In this document: positions 45,376-54,973 of the stretch, in pieces
Position numbering within the stretch: position 1 is the stretch's first letter
Layout of the letters: every line of letters begins with the position of its first letter
From: Nitrospirota bacterium
GTDB taxonomy: Bacteria; Nitrospirota; Leptospirillia; Leptospirillales; Leptospirillaceae
DNA length: 64,000 nucleotides
Direction of reading: 5' to 3'
Assembly: GCA_021810805.1 (NCBI GenBank)
Contig: JAJZHW010000007.1
Span: 1-64,000 of the forward strand
Program-made: the position numbers and the translations under genes
The notes under the pieces: model-generated
Databases searched by the model: none
What the model was told of the DNA's origin: nothing
Seen by the model: only the letters and a program-made list of their open reading frames with translations

Positions 45376-47189
45376 TTTTTCGAGGCCCTCCGTCTTTCCT
45401 GCTCGTTCAAAATGCGTTTTCTGATGCGGAGGGCTTCGGGAGTCACCTCCATGATCTCGTCGTCCTCCAGGAACTCCAGCGCCTGCTCGAGGGAGAGGAC
45501 CTTGGGGGGAACGAGGGTGATGGCATCCTCGGCAGTCGAGGAGCGGATATTGGTCAGGTGCTTCTTCTTGCACGGATTGACGGCCAGATCGGTCGGCCGG
45601 GAGTGGGCCCCGATAATCATCCCCTCATAGACCTTGACCCCGGGTCCCACAAAGAGGACGCCGCGATCCTGAACGCTTTCCAGGGCATAGGCCACCGTCT
45701 CTCCGGTCTCCATGGAGATCAGGGCTCCGTTGATGCGGCCGGGGATCTCGCCCTTGTAGTCGCCGTAGCCGTGGAAGGTATGGTTGAGAAGTCCGGTTCC
45801 CTTGGTGTCCGACAGAAACTCGCTCCGGTACCCCAAAAGACCCCGGGCGGGGATGAGGTACTCGAGCCGGACATGGCCATCCTTCTGGGGCGCCATGTTG
45901 AGCATCTCCCCCTTCCGGGGTCCCAGCTTCTCGATGACGGCTCCCACATAGTCTTCCTGCACATCGACGACGAGGTATTCGTAGGGCTCCTGGCGCTGGG
46001 AGCCTTCCCCCTTGTAGAGCACGTGGGGGCGGGAGACCTGGAACTCGTAGCCCTCCCGGCGCATCGTCTCGATGAGAATGCCGATATGGAGTTCACCGCG
46101 TCCCGAGACCTTGAAGGAGTCGGGGCTGGCGGTTTCCTCGACCCGGAGGGCAACGTTGGTGCGGATCTCCTTCATGAGACGGTCGCGGAGGTTGCGGCTG
46201 GTGACAAATTTGCCCTCCTGACCGCAGAAGGGGGAGTTGTTCACCATAAACTCCAGCGAAATGGTGGGCTCACCGATCTCGATGGGGGGAAGCGACCCGA
46301 GGTCGGTGACATCGGAGAGGATGTCCCCGATGCGAAGATCTTCGAAGACGGCAATCAGAATGATGTCGCCGGCCTTGGCGGAGGGGACCTCCACCCGCTT
46401 GAGCCCTTCAAAGGAGAGGATCTTCTTGACCTTGTTCTTTTCGATCAGGGCCCCGTCCACCACCCGGGCGATGGTCTCCCCGGCGGCGACCTTGCCGCTG
46501 ACGATCTTGCCCAGGGCGATCTGCCCCACATAGGAATCGTACTCGAAGCTGGTCACCTGCATGAGGAAGGGACCATTCTCGTCGACCTCTGGCGGCGGAA
46601 CATAGTTGATGATGGTGTCGAACAGCGGAATGAGATCCTTGCCCTCCGCGGCGGCGTCGAGGGAGGCGATCCCCTTCTTGGCCGAGGCGAAGACCACGGG
46701 AAACTCCATCTGGGCATCGGTGGCCCCGAGCTCGATGAAGAGGCTGAAGACCTCATTCTGGACCTCGACCGGCCGCGCCCCGGGACGGTCGATCTTGTTG
46801 ATCACCACCACCGGGCGAAGGCCCATGCGAAGGGCCTTGTTGAGAACGAACCGGGTCTGGGGCATCGGGCCGTCGAAGGCATCCACCACCAGCAAAACGC
46901 CATCCACCAGGGTGAGCGTCCGCTCCACCTCTCCCGAGAAGTCGGCGTGGCCCGGCGTGTCGACGATATTGATCCGGTAGTCCTGGTAAAAGATACAGGT
47001 ATTCTTGGCGAGGATGGTGATCCCCCGCTCCTTTTCCAGGGCGTTGGAGTCCATGACGCGCTCCTCCACCACCTCGTTATCCCGAAAGACATGCCCCTGC
47101 TGCAGCATCTTGTCGACGAGGGTGGTCTTCCCGTGGTCGACGTGGGCGATAATGGCAATGTTCCGCGTGTGCATGAGTGAAGCCGTCAT
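45372..47189 (-). CDS. typA: Ribosome-associated GTPase TypA/BipA
   Basis: TypA is an EF-G-like GTPase that binds 70S/50S ribosomes and helps assembly and growth under stress. The 605-residue protein has all G motifs: [12 protein letters not shown] (15-26), the RGIT switch, [16 protein letters not shown] and an ASAKKG, followed by EF-G-like domains and the TypA-specific C-terminus ([31 protein letters not shown]). AAGGCGG precedes the ATG. Its leader of about 220 nt contains several hairpins and an intrinsic terminator 30 nt before the ATG, so expression may be controlled by attenuation. Confidence 0.96.
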   Translation of the reverse strand: MTASLMHTRNIAIIAHVDHGKTTLVDKMLQQGHVFRDNEVVEERVMDSNALEKERGITILAKNTCIFYQDYRINIVDTPGHADFSGEVERTLTLVDGVLLVVDAFDGPMPQTRFVLNKALRMGLRPVVVINKIDRPGARPVEVQNEVFSLFIELGATDAQMEFPVVFASAKKGIASLDAAAEGKDLIPLFDTIINYVPPPEVDENGPFLMQVTSFEYDSYVGQIALGKIVSGKVAAGETIARVVDGALIEKNKVKKILSFEGLKRVEVPSAKAGDIILIAVFEDLRIGDILSDVTDLGSLPPIEIGEPTISLEFMVNNSPFCGQEGKFVTSRNLRDRLMKEIRTNVALRVEETASPDSFKVSGRGELHIGILIETMRREGYEFQVSRPHVLYKGEGSQRQEPYEYLVVDVQEDYVGAVIEKLGPRKGEMLNMAPQKDGHVRLEYLIPARGLLGYRSEFLSDTKGTGLLNHTFHGYGDYKGEIPGRINGALISMETGETVAYALESVQDRGVLFVGPGVKVYEGMIIGAHSRPTDLAVNPCKKKHLTNIRSSTAEDAITLVPPKVLSLEQALEFLEDDEIMEVTPEALRIRKRILNEQERRRASKK

Positions 47190-47219
47190 AAATCATTCCG
47201 CCTTTGGAGAAGAAATGTG

Positions 47220-47412
47220 AAAAAAGCCGTGGAGTCTCAGCCACGGTGGCTGAGACTCGGCCCAATGTGCAGGGAGCTCCCTTGGTCCCTCAAGGGACCG
47301 GGACCGATGGCCAAGGCCAGACAGCAAGGCCAGAATGACCCGGGGAGGAGAGCGTCTTTCCGAAAGACAGGCCAACCCTGACAAGGAGAGTCCTTGCTGA
47401 GAATTCAAAAGA
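47220..47412 (-). ncRNA. Candidate structured leader or small RNA upstream of typA
   Basis: A promoter at 47419-47447 would start an RNA of about 193 nt that ends in a perfect 13-bp hairpin (47232-47258, GAGTCTCAGCCAC and its complement, one-base centre) and, after a CACGGC spacer, six T residues (47220-47225). Between them are other exact stems: GGTCCCT/AGGGACC (47284-47299) and GTCTTTC/GAAAGAC (47354-47368). The terminator sits 30 nt before the typA ATG. It could be a free small RNA of 6S-like size or an attenuator controlling typA. It does not show the conserved loops of 4.5S RNA or tmRNA. Confidence 0.5.
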
Positions 47413-47418
47413 ATCTTT

Positions 47419-47447
47419 ATTCTAAGCAAAATTCCAGACAAGGTCAA
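47419..47447 (-). promoter_or_regulatory. Promoter of the typA leader/small RNA
   Basis: On the minus strand TTGACC (47442-47447) and TAGAAT (47419-47424) are exactly 17 bp apart, each matching five of six consensus bases. The predicted start is near 47412. The remainder of the gap up to 47539 shows no gene. Confidence 0.65.
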
Positions 47448-47539
47448 ATCGAACCGGGCCGGAAAATCACTAAAAATCGTCGATAAATTACATTTCCGGA
47501 AGGGAATTTCCGACTCTCCACGGGAGGCTGCTGCCCCCC

Positions 47540-48754
47540 TCATGAGCCGGCCCGGTCTCCCACATAAAATGCCGCACACTTGAGATAGTCGAGCTCCGGC
47601 ATGGACAGGATCCTCGGATGGTCCCAGGAGGCGCGTCCGGTATAGAAAAGCCGGCCCGGTCTCCCATCCTTCCGGAAGACCGCCCGAAGGACCCCGGTGA
47701 AGTCCTCCCAGGAGAGCAGTGCCGAGCAGGAGCAGGCCACGAAGATCCCCCCGTCGGCCACAAGGGAGAGGCCAAGACGGAAGGCCTTGTGATATCCTTC
47801 GATCCCCTCCTTGACCAGTCGCCGGCTCTTGATGAAGGCGGGAGGGTCGAGGATGACCGTATCGAAGTGTCGCCCGGACGAACGCGCCGTCTCACCCCAG
47901 GCAAAGAAGTCAGCATCAATAGCTTCGCCGGACGGGTTGTTGCGGCGAAAGAAGGCGAGGGCGGCACCCGAGCCATCGACCCCAACGGGACGCGTTTTGG
48001 GGTTGGCCAAGACCGCGGACTGAGACCACCCTCCCACATAAGAGAAGGCATCGAGGAGGCGGCCGCCGCCGATCCTGGGGGCAAGAGCCTTCATGTTGTC
48101 CTTCTGGTCGAGAAAGAGTCCGGTCTTCTGTCCCTGGCGAAAGGGAAAGGAGAGGCTCCCGGCTCCGAACGGTATGGTCAGCTCCTCCGGCACCTCGCCG
48201 ACAAGCAGATCTTCCCCCACCGAAAGACCTTCGGTCTCCCGGGCCCGAAGTCCCCGATCCACCCGGATCCCCCGGGGGGAAAGCCTCTCTTTGAGCTGGT
48301 CGAGGATAAAGGGAAGATGGGCCTCCATCGTCCGGGTGGTGATCTGGAGGGAGAGAAAGTCCCCATAGCGGTCGAGGACCATCCCCGGCAGGGAATCCGC
48401 CTCCGAGTGAACAAGGCGAACCGCCGCCTCTCCGGAGCCGAGCCTCTCCCGCATCGAGAGGGCGGCCTCGAGCCTCTGGGAAAGATAGCCCTCAAAGCTC
48501 TCCACCCGACCCTCGAGAAGGCGTACCGCGATCAGTGAGTGGGGATTATAGATCCCCGTTCCCAGGAGTCGGCCGGAGGAGGAACGAACATCCACAAGCA
48601 GCGGGGCCGAATCCCCCCGGACCGCTCCCCGGGCCACCTCATTGGAAAAGACCCACCGGTGGCCGGCCACCACGCGACGCTCTTCATTTTTCCCCAGAAC
48701 GATCTCTCCCCGGGAGCTCCCGGAAGGACCGGCCGCACCCTGACTCTTTTCCAT
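47540..48754 (-). CDS. RlmI-like class I rRNA (cytosine) methyltransferase
   Basis: I start at the ATG at 48754 (AGGAG 8 nt before), giving 404 residues. A PUA-like N-terminal domain (RRVVAGHRWVFSNEV, LLGTGIYNPHSLIAVRLL) precedes a Rossmann methyltransferase domain: QKTGLFLDQKDNMKAL, LLDAFSYVGGWSQSA (SAM loop), VILDPPAFIKSR (catalytic DPP) and VACSCSALLSW (catalytic Cys). This order matches RlmI, which methylates C5 of cytosine 1962 in 23S rRNA. It is upstream of typA on the same strand but separated by a promoter and terminator. Confidence 0.9.
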   Translation of the reverse strand: MEKSQGAAGPSGSSRGEIVLGKNEERRVVAGHRWVFSNEVARGAVRGDSAPLLVDVRSSSGRLLGTGIYNPHSLIAVRLLEGRVESFEGYLSQRLEAALSMRERLGSGEAAVRLVHSEADSLPGMVLDRYGDFLSLQITTRTMEAHLPFILDQLKERLSPRGIRVDRGLRARETEGLSVGEDLLVGEVPEELTIPFGAGSLSFPFRQGQKTGLFLDQKDNMKALAPRIGGGRLLDAFSYVGGWSQSAVLANPKTRPVGVDGSGAALAFFRRNNPSGEAIDADFFAWGETARSSGRHFDTVILDPPAFIKSRRLVKEGIEGYHKAFRLGLSLVADGGIFVACSCSALLSWEDFTGVLRAVFRKDGRPGRLFYTGRASWDHPRILSMPELDYLKCAAFYVGDRAGS

Positions 48755-48886
48755 ATCATGGACTCCTGCACTGTTGCACATAAGAAAGTTTGAAGTTAAA
48801 CTAAATATCAAATGACGTGAGTCGGGAGCTCTCCCCGACAGGCGTCCTCCCCCCAGACCAACGAACCCATAAGGATACCACCGATC

Positions 48887-50002
48887 GTGTCGGATCGTCC
48901 CGAATTTTTTTTGAGCCCTCCCCAAAAACTTGGGGCGTCCCGTCCCGCACATCCTTCGTTTTTGGAGAGGTCCCGTCGGAGCCTTCCCATACTGGCCCTC
49001 CTGGCAGTCCTGACTTTTTCCGCGGGACCTCTGGCATGTCCCACCCTGGCAGGAGCCGCCCCTCCCCCTCCGGGCACCCCCTCGACCGGCCCCTCCTCCC
49101 CTTCAGCAGCCGGATCACCCGCCTCGTCCTCACACCCGGAGGCGGCCAACGTCACCTTGGACAACCTTGATCCGCCGGACAAGGACCCCGGGGTGATTTC
49201 CCTCGGGGGAGGTCGCTCTCGCCTCGTTCTCTTTCCGAACCAGGATGTCTTTACGCCTCTTCTGGCCAACCCCCGGGAGCCCCTGTCGACCCTCGAGTTC
49301 TTCGCCGCCTCGAACAACCCCTCCTATCTCCAGTTCAACGGAAACATCGCGGGAGACTTCGGTATCGTCCGATGGGAGTCCAATGCCGAAGGGGTGAACC
49401 GCTCCCTGCAGTTTGGTCTCTCCGCCGGAGAGTTCTCCCGGTTCGGCATCTTCAGCGGAAGCACCTACCTGATCGATTCGGACTACATGGTGGGAGGCAC
49501 GCTCACCGGCCGCCTCGGCCCCCTCTCCCAGCGGCTTTTCTTCTACCACGAAAGCTCCCACACCGGATACAACTACACCCAGCTCGCCAACCTCAACAAG
49601 TTCTCCGACTTCGGGCAGGAGATCCTGCAGGAGGTGACCTCCTGGGACATCACCCCCCACCTTCGCCTCTATGGAGGGGCCGCCTATCGGGTCATCGGGC
49701 TCTATTACTACTCCTCGGCCCAGGACTCCCTCATCCTTCTGGGAGGGGCGGAAGCCTATAGCGACAGACTCGCCTTTCTCGACAATCTGGGGCGGGTCTA
49801 TACCTCCTTCTTCCTCGAATCCCGCGGCATCAACGGCTATACGCCGGCGGAAGACTTCCAGGTGGGACTTCTCTTCCACCGCCCGGGATCCTATTTCCAG
49901 GTCCGCCCCATGATCGACTTCTACAACGGATACTCCGACATGGGAGACCTGCTCTTCACCAAGGACAGCTATGCCGCCCTGGGCGTCTCTTTTGACTTTT
50001 GA
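48887..50002 (+). CDS. DUF1207-family outer-membrane protein
   Basis: After a long, poorly conserved N-terminus with a signal-peptide-like segment (LPILALLAVLTFSAGPLAC) and a Pro/Ser-rich linker, the protein has the DUF1207 pattern: LFPNQDVFTPLLANPREP, GNIAGDFGIVRWE, LFFYHESSHTGYNY and a beta-rich C-terminus ending in aromatic F (ALGVSFDF), as for outer-membrane barrels. Function is unknown. The GTG at 48887 lacks a strong ribosome site, so the true start is uncertain and could be downstream. It begins a plus-strand group of three envelope proteins. Confidence 0.8.
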   Translation: MSDRPEFFLSPPQKLGASRPAHPSFLERSRRSLPILALLAVLTFSAGPLACPTLAGAAPPPPGTPSTGPSSPSAAGSPASSSHPEAANVTLDNLDPPDKDPGVISLGGGRSRLVLFPNQDVFTPLLANPREPLSTLEFFAASNNPSYLQFNGNIAGDFGIVRWESNAEGVNRSLQFGLSAGEFSRFGIFSGSTYLIDSDYMVGGTLTGRLGPLSQRLFFYHESSHTGYNYTQLANLNKFSDFGQEILQEVTSWDITPHLRLYGGAAYRVIGLYYYSSAQDSLILLGGAEAYSDRLAFLDNLGRVYTSFFLESRGINGYTPAEDFQVGLLFHRPGSYFQVRPMIDFYNGYSDMGDLLFTKDSYAALGVSFDF

Positions 50003-50150
50003 CGGGCTCTTCCCACAGAATATGTCAAATGAACGAGGCCTGATCCGGCAGCGTCCCTCAGACAACTGACCTTCCGGCGAATCGCCGGACCGAATCTGCC
50101 GCCATCTCCCACTTCTTCTTTCCCCAAAGGACGCCAGTCCGGAGAGTGTC

Positions 50151-51284
50151 TTGACCAAATCTCTTATGCGGGGTCTTTTGCCCCTTCTGACCGGTCTCGT
50201 GATTCTAACCGCGACGGGACTTCTTGTGCATCTCTACCGAAGCACCTGGACCCCGGGTCTCGAGACCGAACCCCGAATTCCCCGGGCCCAGACGACCTTT
50301 ACCCTCCGACTTCCCACCCCTCCGCCATCACCGCAGGGTTCGCTCTCCCAGGACTGGCCCCTTGTTCTGAGCGTGGTCAAGGAAAGCGACGCCCCCCTTT
50401 CGGTGGCGTACTGGCCAGCCGGACGCACTGTCCTTCGAATGCCCGTTCTCGTACCGCTCCTCTCCCCCGGAGCCCCCCCCGCCAGCGTTCGACTGGTTCT
50501 GTGGGATCCCGGTCGCTACCAGCTGACACTGACCGATCCCGCCACAGGCCGGACAGTCGAAACCCTTCCCCTTCACGTCATGGCGCCACTGATCCTCTTT
50601 CGAAATGACCTGCTGCTTCTCCTGGCGCTGGGGGTGGCGGGATACTTCTCCGGACGCTCCGTCCGGGGGACGGGACTCCTGTCTCACATGCCTTCCCGGG
50701 GATCGTCTTCGGAACAGAGTCCACAACCCTCGACCTTTGACCGCCTGCTCTCCCGGAGACGGACCCTTTCAGCCTCCCTTCTCCTCACCGGGATCCTCAT
50801 GATCGCCCTGGCGCCCCGCCCCTCGAGCTCTGGAGCGTTATCCCCCACAGCCACCCTGCCGGGAGGAACCGCCGAGTCGGAGGGACGGAGGACGGCGCCG
50901 CGCATGCCGCTCCTCGACCCGACCAAGCTCCCCCCCGGCTTGTCTTCGGGGAAGGGCTATCTTGTCCTGAGCCACCGAATGGACAGCTGGGCGGCCTACG
51001 GCCACGACCTGACGCTCTTTGCCGGACCGGTCGATGGCCGGCTTCTCTCCCGGGCCTTTCTTCTTCCCCCCGACGACGGACGCTACCGCCTTCATCTTTG
51101 GACGACCGACTCTAAGGGACGTCTGGTCTCGATGCGGACGGTCTCCCGGGCGATCCCCGTTTCTCCGGCCTTTCCCGTGTGGCTTTTTTCCGGTCTGGCC
51201 CTGATCTCGCTGGCATTTTTCATACTGGGAGCGACGACTCCCGCGGTCCGGTCCCCCGCGACTCCGCTAGAAAGGCTTCATTGA
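50151..51284 (+). CDS. Hypothetical inner-membrane protein
   Basis: I do not recognise this family. The TTG at 50151 follows GGAGAG at 4 nt. The 377-residue protein has an N-terminal span (GLLPLLTGLVILTATGLLVHL), a beta-rich region resembling an Ig-like or carrier domain (SVRLVLWDPGRYQLTLTDPATG), spans near residues 150-165 and 210-225 (LLLLLALGVAGYFSG, LLLTGILMIALAP), a second beta-rich domain and a last span (VWLFSGLALISLAFFILGA). The two similar extracytoplasmic parts suggest an internal duplication. It overlaps the next gene by 4 nt and so belongs to one operon with it. Confidence 0.65.
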   Translation: MTKSLMRGLLPLLTGLVILTATGLLVHLYRSTWTPGLETEPRIPRAQTTFTLRLPTPPPSPQGSLSQDWPLVLSVVKESDAPLSVAYWPAGRTVLRMPVLVPLLSPGAPPASVRLVLWDPGRYQLTLTDPATGRTVETLPLHVMAPLILFRNDLLLLLALGVAGYFSGRSVRGTGLLSHMPSRGSSSEQSPQPSTFDRLLSRRRTLSASLLLTGILMIALAPRPSSSGALSPTATLPGGTAESEGRRTAPRMPLLDPTKLPPGLSSGKGYLVLSHRMDSWAAYGHDLTLFAGPVDGRLLSRAFLLPPDDGRYRLHLWTTDSKGRLVSMRTVSRAIPVSPAFPVWLFSGLALISLAFFILGATTPAVRSPATPLERLH

Positions 51285-51907
51285 AAAGACCATCCACGGT
51301 TTTCTTCTTCCTTCGGAGAACCGAACTCGCTCGACTGGGACAAATCCTCGTCCTTCTCCTGCTCTCCCTGACACTCTCGCCGAAGATCGCCCAAGCCTTC
51401 GATGTGCAGTTCATGGGAAATTTCGACTATCTGGCAAAGTCCCCGCTCCAGAACAACAGCCCCGAGGCGTGGGGCGGAGGGGTGCGCATGACGTGGGAGT
51501 ACATTCCCGACTGGGACATTACGGCCACGCTCATGACGAACATCATCCAGACCACCCAAACGATCGCAGAAAACCCCGTGACATACTCCCCCAACAACTC
51601 GGGGCTGATGTCGCTTAGCCCTCTCTCCTTCGGGGTCTACCATGTCCTCTACCGGACAAAGAAGAAGAACTGGATCTATGCCATTGCCGATGTCGGCGCC
51701 GCCCTGGAGTACTCCTATGGGGGGGGCCGCATCACCCCCGAGCCCTTTGGCGAAGTGGGAGCGGGCTTCAGCTTCAAACAGTGGTTCATCGAGGAACGGG
51801 TCGAGGGGATGCCCCTGGCCTTTCCGGCCTACCCCTCTCCCGCCTTCACCTCAGGTCCGCTGATCATGTTCACGACCTCCGTCGGCGTCCACTTCTTCGT
51901 CTTCTGA
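51281..51907 (+). CDS. Hypothetical outer-membrane beta-barrel-like protein
   Basis: The TTG at 51281 overlaps the upstream stop by 4 nt and has AGAAAGG 5 nt before it. The 208-residue protein has a signal peptide (ILVLLLLSLTLSPKIAQA before FDVQF) and alternating hydrophobic strands with aromatic ends (GVRMTWEYIPDWDITATLM, FGVYHVLYRTKKKNWIYAI, GAGFSFKQWF), closing with VGVHFFVF, a typical barrel C-terminus. Its layout resembles the exported protein at 7210-7740 but I cannot say they are related. Its last 57 nt overlap the convergent recO gene. Confidence 0.65.
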   Translation: MKRPSTVFFFLRRTELARLGQILVLLLLSLTLSPKIAQAFDVQFMGNFDYLAKSPLQNNSPEAWGGGVRMTWEYIPDWDITATLMTNIIQTTQTIAENPVTYSPNNSGLMSLSPLSFGVYHVLYRTKKKNWIYAIADVGAALEYSYGGGRITPEPFGEVGAGFSFKQWFIEERVEGMPLAFPAYPSPAFTSGPLIMFTTSVGVHFFVF

Positions 51908-52723
51908 TCCGGGAGGGGCTCCCCCTCCCCTTTTCCCCAGACCTCCCTCGCGCCCCACAAAGGTCAGATCCGCCACGGCAGTCCACCGCGGGAGATGGCC
52001 CCCGATCACCCGATCGAGGAATCCCAACCGCTCCCGCAGGGGCGGACTCCCCCTCCCGTGCCCCTCCCCCGTGCCACCAACCCCCTGTCGCTGGGAGAGG
52101 TGGTTGAGGATCTCGGGCTCGACCGCCCAGAGATCTCCGCCACTATCGGCCAGGCGACATCGCTGGCACAGGACGGCGCCATCCGCGAGCCTGAAAAAGA
52201 ACATCTCTGGCGATATCGGCCCCTGACTCGACCCTTGCCCTCCGGCCAGGCCGCAACGACGACACAGGGCTTCCGGGATCCCCCAGCCAAGAAGGGCCAG
52301 GGCCTCCCGGGCAAAGTCTTCCCAGTGCTCCCCCGGCAGTCCCCCTTCCCGATCCAGCCCTCCCAGGGCCTCGCAGGCAAGACGAAAGAGGGCGGGTTCG
52401 GGATGGTGGTCCGGGAGGAACCCCAGAAGGAAGCGAACGACCAGACCGGCCCAGATCAGACGGTCGTAGTCGGAGCGAAGGCGGGGATAGGAATCGATCA
52501 CATCGGCATGGAGGATCCGGACAAGCCCCGAGAATGTGGCGCGGCGAAGGGAGAGCCGGCTTCTCGTCAGGGGTTCGAGGGAGGCCCCGAAGCGGTTGTC
52601 GCGGGCGGTGGCTCCTCGGGCAAAGCCTGCCGTACGCCCCCCCTCGAGGGAAAAGAAGGTGACGATCTTGGCCGAATCAAGATAGCGGCCACAACGGAGG
52701 ATCAGGACCTCTTGCTCAGCCAT
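51851..52723 (-). CDS. recO: DNA repair protein RecO
   Basis: RecO works with RecF and RecR to load RecA on gapped DNA. The N-terminal OB-fold (ILRCGRYLDSAKIVTFFSLEGGRTAGFARGA, read as separate strands) and the arginine-rich SRLSLRRATFSG are recognisable, with the zinc-binding cysteines in LCRRCG and LCQRCR as in many RecO proteins. The 290-residue length is slightly long owing to a Gly-rich tail that overlaps the convergent membrane-protein gene by 57 nt, so the true end may be looser than it looks. It follows era by 54 nt, a common order. Confidence 0.88.
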   Translation of the reverse strand: MAEQEVLILRCGRYLDSAKIVTFFSLEGGRTAGFARGATARDNRFGASLEPLTRSRLSLRRATFSGLVRILHADVIDSYPRLRSDYDRLIWAGLVVRFLLGFLPDHHPEPALFRLACEALGGLDREGGLPGEHWEDFAREALALLGWGIPEALCRRCGLAGGQGSSQGPISPEMFFFRLADGAVLCQRCRLADSGGDLWAVEPEILNHLSQRQGVGGTGEGHGRGSPPLRERLGFLDRVIGGHLPRWTAVADLTFVGREGGLGKRGGGAPPGSEDEEVDADGGREHDQRT

Positions 52724-52777
52724 GGAGCGAAGAGGGACTCCGAAGGGAAGACCGCCGGAAAAATAATGAGACGGGGA

Positions 52778-53788
52778 TCATTGGGGAAGGTATCCCAGCT
52801 CCCGGAGGATCGCCGGACGGTCCCGCCAGTCGGGGACGACCCTGACCACGAGGCGAAGATAGACCGGCGTTCCGGTGAGGCGCTCGATCTCCTCCCGGGC
52901 GCGCTGGCTGATGGTCCGGATCGTCTCCCCCCGGGCCCCCACCACAATGCCCTTCTGGGACTCCCGCTCCACGAGAATGGAGCCCTCGATGCGGGTGGCC
53001 TTTTCGTCGGGATTCGGCTCGTGGAACTCCTCCACGGCCACGGCGCACTGGTGGGGAACCTCCTCGTAAAGCAGGGAGAAGATCTTTTCCTGGACGATTT
53101 CCCGGACCATCTCCCGCATCGTCTGGGAGGTGAACCATTCGGGATCGAAGAGGGGCTCGCCCTCCGGAAGGGCGCGAAAGAGAAGGTCGCAGAGGGGGTC
53201 GAGGTTCGTTCCCTTGAGGCCGGAGAGGGGAACGATCTCCCCGCTGATGTGGTGGCGATCCATCTCCTTGGAAAACTCGAGAAGGGCCGGAATCATGTTG
53301 GTAGCGCCCAGCCGATCGATCTTCGTCAGCGCCACCACCAGAGGAGGATTCGTTCCGCCCTCGCCTCGCCGGGGGGAGCGGATGAGGTCGAGAAAGCGGG
53401 CAAAGTCCCGGTCCCGCTTCTTCGAGGTGATGTCCACGACCCATAGGACCACATGGGCCTCGGCCAGGGCGGCGGAGAGGCTCTCGCCCATCTGCTGGTT
53501 CAGCAGGGGACCCGACTGATGAAATCCCGGGGTATCCAGAAAGATCGCCTGACCGCGGTCCTCGGTCCGGATTCCCCGGATGAGGGTTCGGGTCGTCTGG
53601 GGTGTGGCGCTGACCGCCGAGACCTTCTCGCCGACAAGGGCATTGACCAAAGTGGACTTTCCCGCGTTGGGGAGGCCGACGACCGCCACAAGGCCGGCGC
53701 GTCCGGTGGGAGGAGCCTCCTTCCGGCTTACGGCTTCGAGCTCGTCGGCCGCCGTCGGTCCCGGGGCCTTTCCTTTTTTCTTCGACAT
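52778..53788 (-). CDS. era: Ribosome-assembly GTPase Era
   Basis: I start at the ATG at 53788 with AGAGGA 5 nt before it, giving 336 residues. About 30 residues precede the GTPase domain: VVGLPNAGKSTLVNALVG (G1), the ATPQTTRT switch, FLDTPGFH (G3) and LTKIDRL (G4). A C-terminal KH domain follows (EGSILVERESQKGIVVGARGETI, read in parts), which binds the 3' end of 16S rRNA. Era couples 30S maturation to growth. recO follows in the same transcript. Confidence 0.95.
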   Translation of the reverse strand: MSKKKGKAPGPTAADELEAVSRKEAPPTGRAGLVAVVGLPNAGKSTLVNALVGEKVSAVSATPQTTRTLIRGIRTEDRGQAIFLDTPGFHQSGPLLNQQMGESLSAALAEAHVVLWVVDITSKKRDRDFARFLDLIRSPRRGEGGTNPPLVVALTKIDRLGATNMIPALLEFSKEMDRHHISGEIVPLSGLKGTNLDPLCDLLFRALPEGEPLFDPEWFTSQTMREMVREIVQEKIFSLLYEEVPHQCAVAVEEFHEPNPDEKATRIEGSILVERESQKGIVVGARGETIRTISQRAREEIERLTGTPVYLRLVVRVVPDWRDRPAILRELGYLPQ

Positions 53789-54042
53789 TCTGATCCTCTT
53801 TGCCCCATGGATTGTGGCGTTATGGCTCGTCGGCCGCATGTCACGGCCGGCCGCGGACATACATCCCTCCGCCCTTTTCCTTTAGAGTACCCGAAGAGGG
53901 GCGACTTTTCCATGGAGAAGGAAGGAGCGGCAGCGAGCAATCCTGATATAATCCGACGGGAGGCAGTGCCCTGGAGCCTTGCCGCAACGGCTCTTTATCG
54001 GAGCCCCCGATCTCTTTCTCCTCTTGCAAAAGGAGTGTCCCC

Positions 54043-54798
54043 ATGGCCGTCATTGTGATCACCGGAGCCTCCTCGGGGCTAGGGGAAGCTCTGGCGCTTC
54101 GCCTCTCCCAACCCGCCTCGACGATGCACCTCGTGGCCCGAAGAGGGGAGCGCCTGGAGGCCCTGTCCCCCAGGATCCGGGAGCGGGGGGCCACCCCCCG
54201 GATCCACATGGCCGACGTCAGAAACCGGGAGGCCATGCAGGAGGTGGCCGACCGGGTTCTGGAAGAGGGAGGGCCCCCCGACCTGCTCATCGCCAATGCC
54301 GGAATCCGGGGAGAGGGCGACGGGGACAGCGCCATGGCGCTGGAAGAGATTCTGGCCACCAATGTTCTGGGGGTCGCCCACTCCCTGGCCCCCTTCCTCC
54401 CTTCCATGCGCCAGGCCCGCAGGGGGCAGATCGTCGTGGTCGGAAGCCTTGCGGGCTACCGGGGGCTTCCCGGAGCCGGAGCCTACTGCGCCTCCAAGGC
54501 CGCCCTCATGGCCTGGACGGACTCGCTTCGCCTCTCCCTCGAGCCCGACGGCCTGACGGTGAGCCTTGTCAACCCCGGATTCATTGTCACGGAGATGACC
54601 CGCAAGAACCCCTATCCCATGCCCTTTGTCATGTCGGCGGACGAAGCGGCCGAGAGGATCGTCCGGGGAGTGGAGAGGCGCTCTCCCCGGATCGAGTTTC
54701 CCCTGCCGATGGTGGCGATGGTCCGCCTTCTCGCCCTCCTTCCTCCCCGGATGGGGGACTGGCTCCTCCGGCAGTCTTCCAAGGAAAAGGGCCATTGA
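54043..54798 (+). CDS. Short-chain dehydrogenase/reductase
   Basis: A 251-residue classical SDR: nucleotide-binding TGASSGLGEALA (7-18), NAG in LIANAGIRG, the N of the catalytic tetrad in LATNVLG, the catalytic Ser in VVGSLAGYRG and YCASK with catalytic Tyr and Lys. The C-terminal extension with PPRMGDWLL resembles the YqjQ/DltE-like group that may sit at the membrane. The substrate is unknown. It is divergent from era; nothing else is seen in 53789-54042 apart from the unresolved promoters. Confidence 0.9.
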   Translation: MAVIVITGASSGLGEALALRLSQPASTMHLVARRGERLEALSPRIRERGATPRIHMADVRNREAMQEVADRVLEEGGPPDLLIANAGIRGEGDGDSAMALEEILATNVLGVAHSLAPFLPSMRQARRGQIVVVGSLAGYRGLPGAGAYCASKAALMAWTDSLRLSLEPDGLTVSLVNPGFIVTEMTRKNPYPMPFVMSADEAAERIVRGVERRSPRIEFPLPMVAMVRLLALLPPRMGDWLLRQSSKEKGH

Positions 54799-54973
54799 CC
54801 TTCGCAACTCCATCCACCGAATGGCATTTACGACAGATAAAAGGTGTGTTATATTTTTAACCACAAACGAGGAATCGCATCATCCCAACCCCGAGGCCAT
54901 TGGGAGATTCACCGGTCCCATTCTCGAGGGGCAAGGGGACAGGTCGCGAGGCAGGATTCAAGGGAGACTGACG

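Noticed and set aside
47220-47412. SRP 4.5S RNA or tmRNA
   Set aside because: The GGAAG/AGCA-type SRP loop and tmRNA ends or tag frame are absent, although size and terminator would allow a small RNA.
54626-54973. N-terminal extension of the large sensor protein by 116 codons
   Set aside because: Most of it overlaps the end of the short-chain dehydrogenase gene in another frame; the ATG at 54974 has a good ribosome site just before the first PAS domain.
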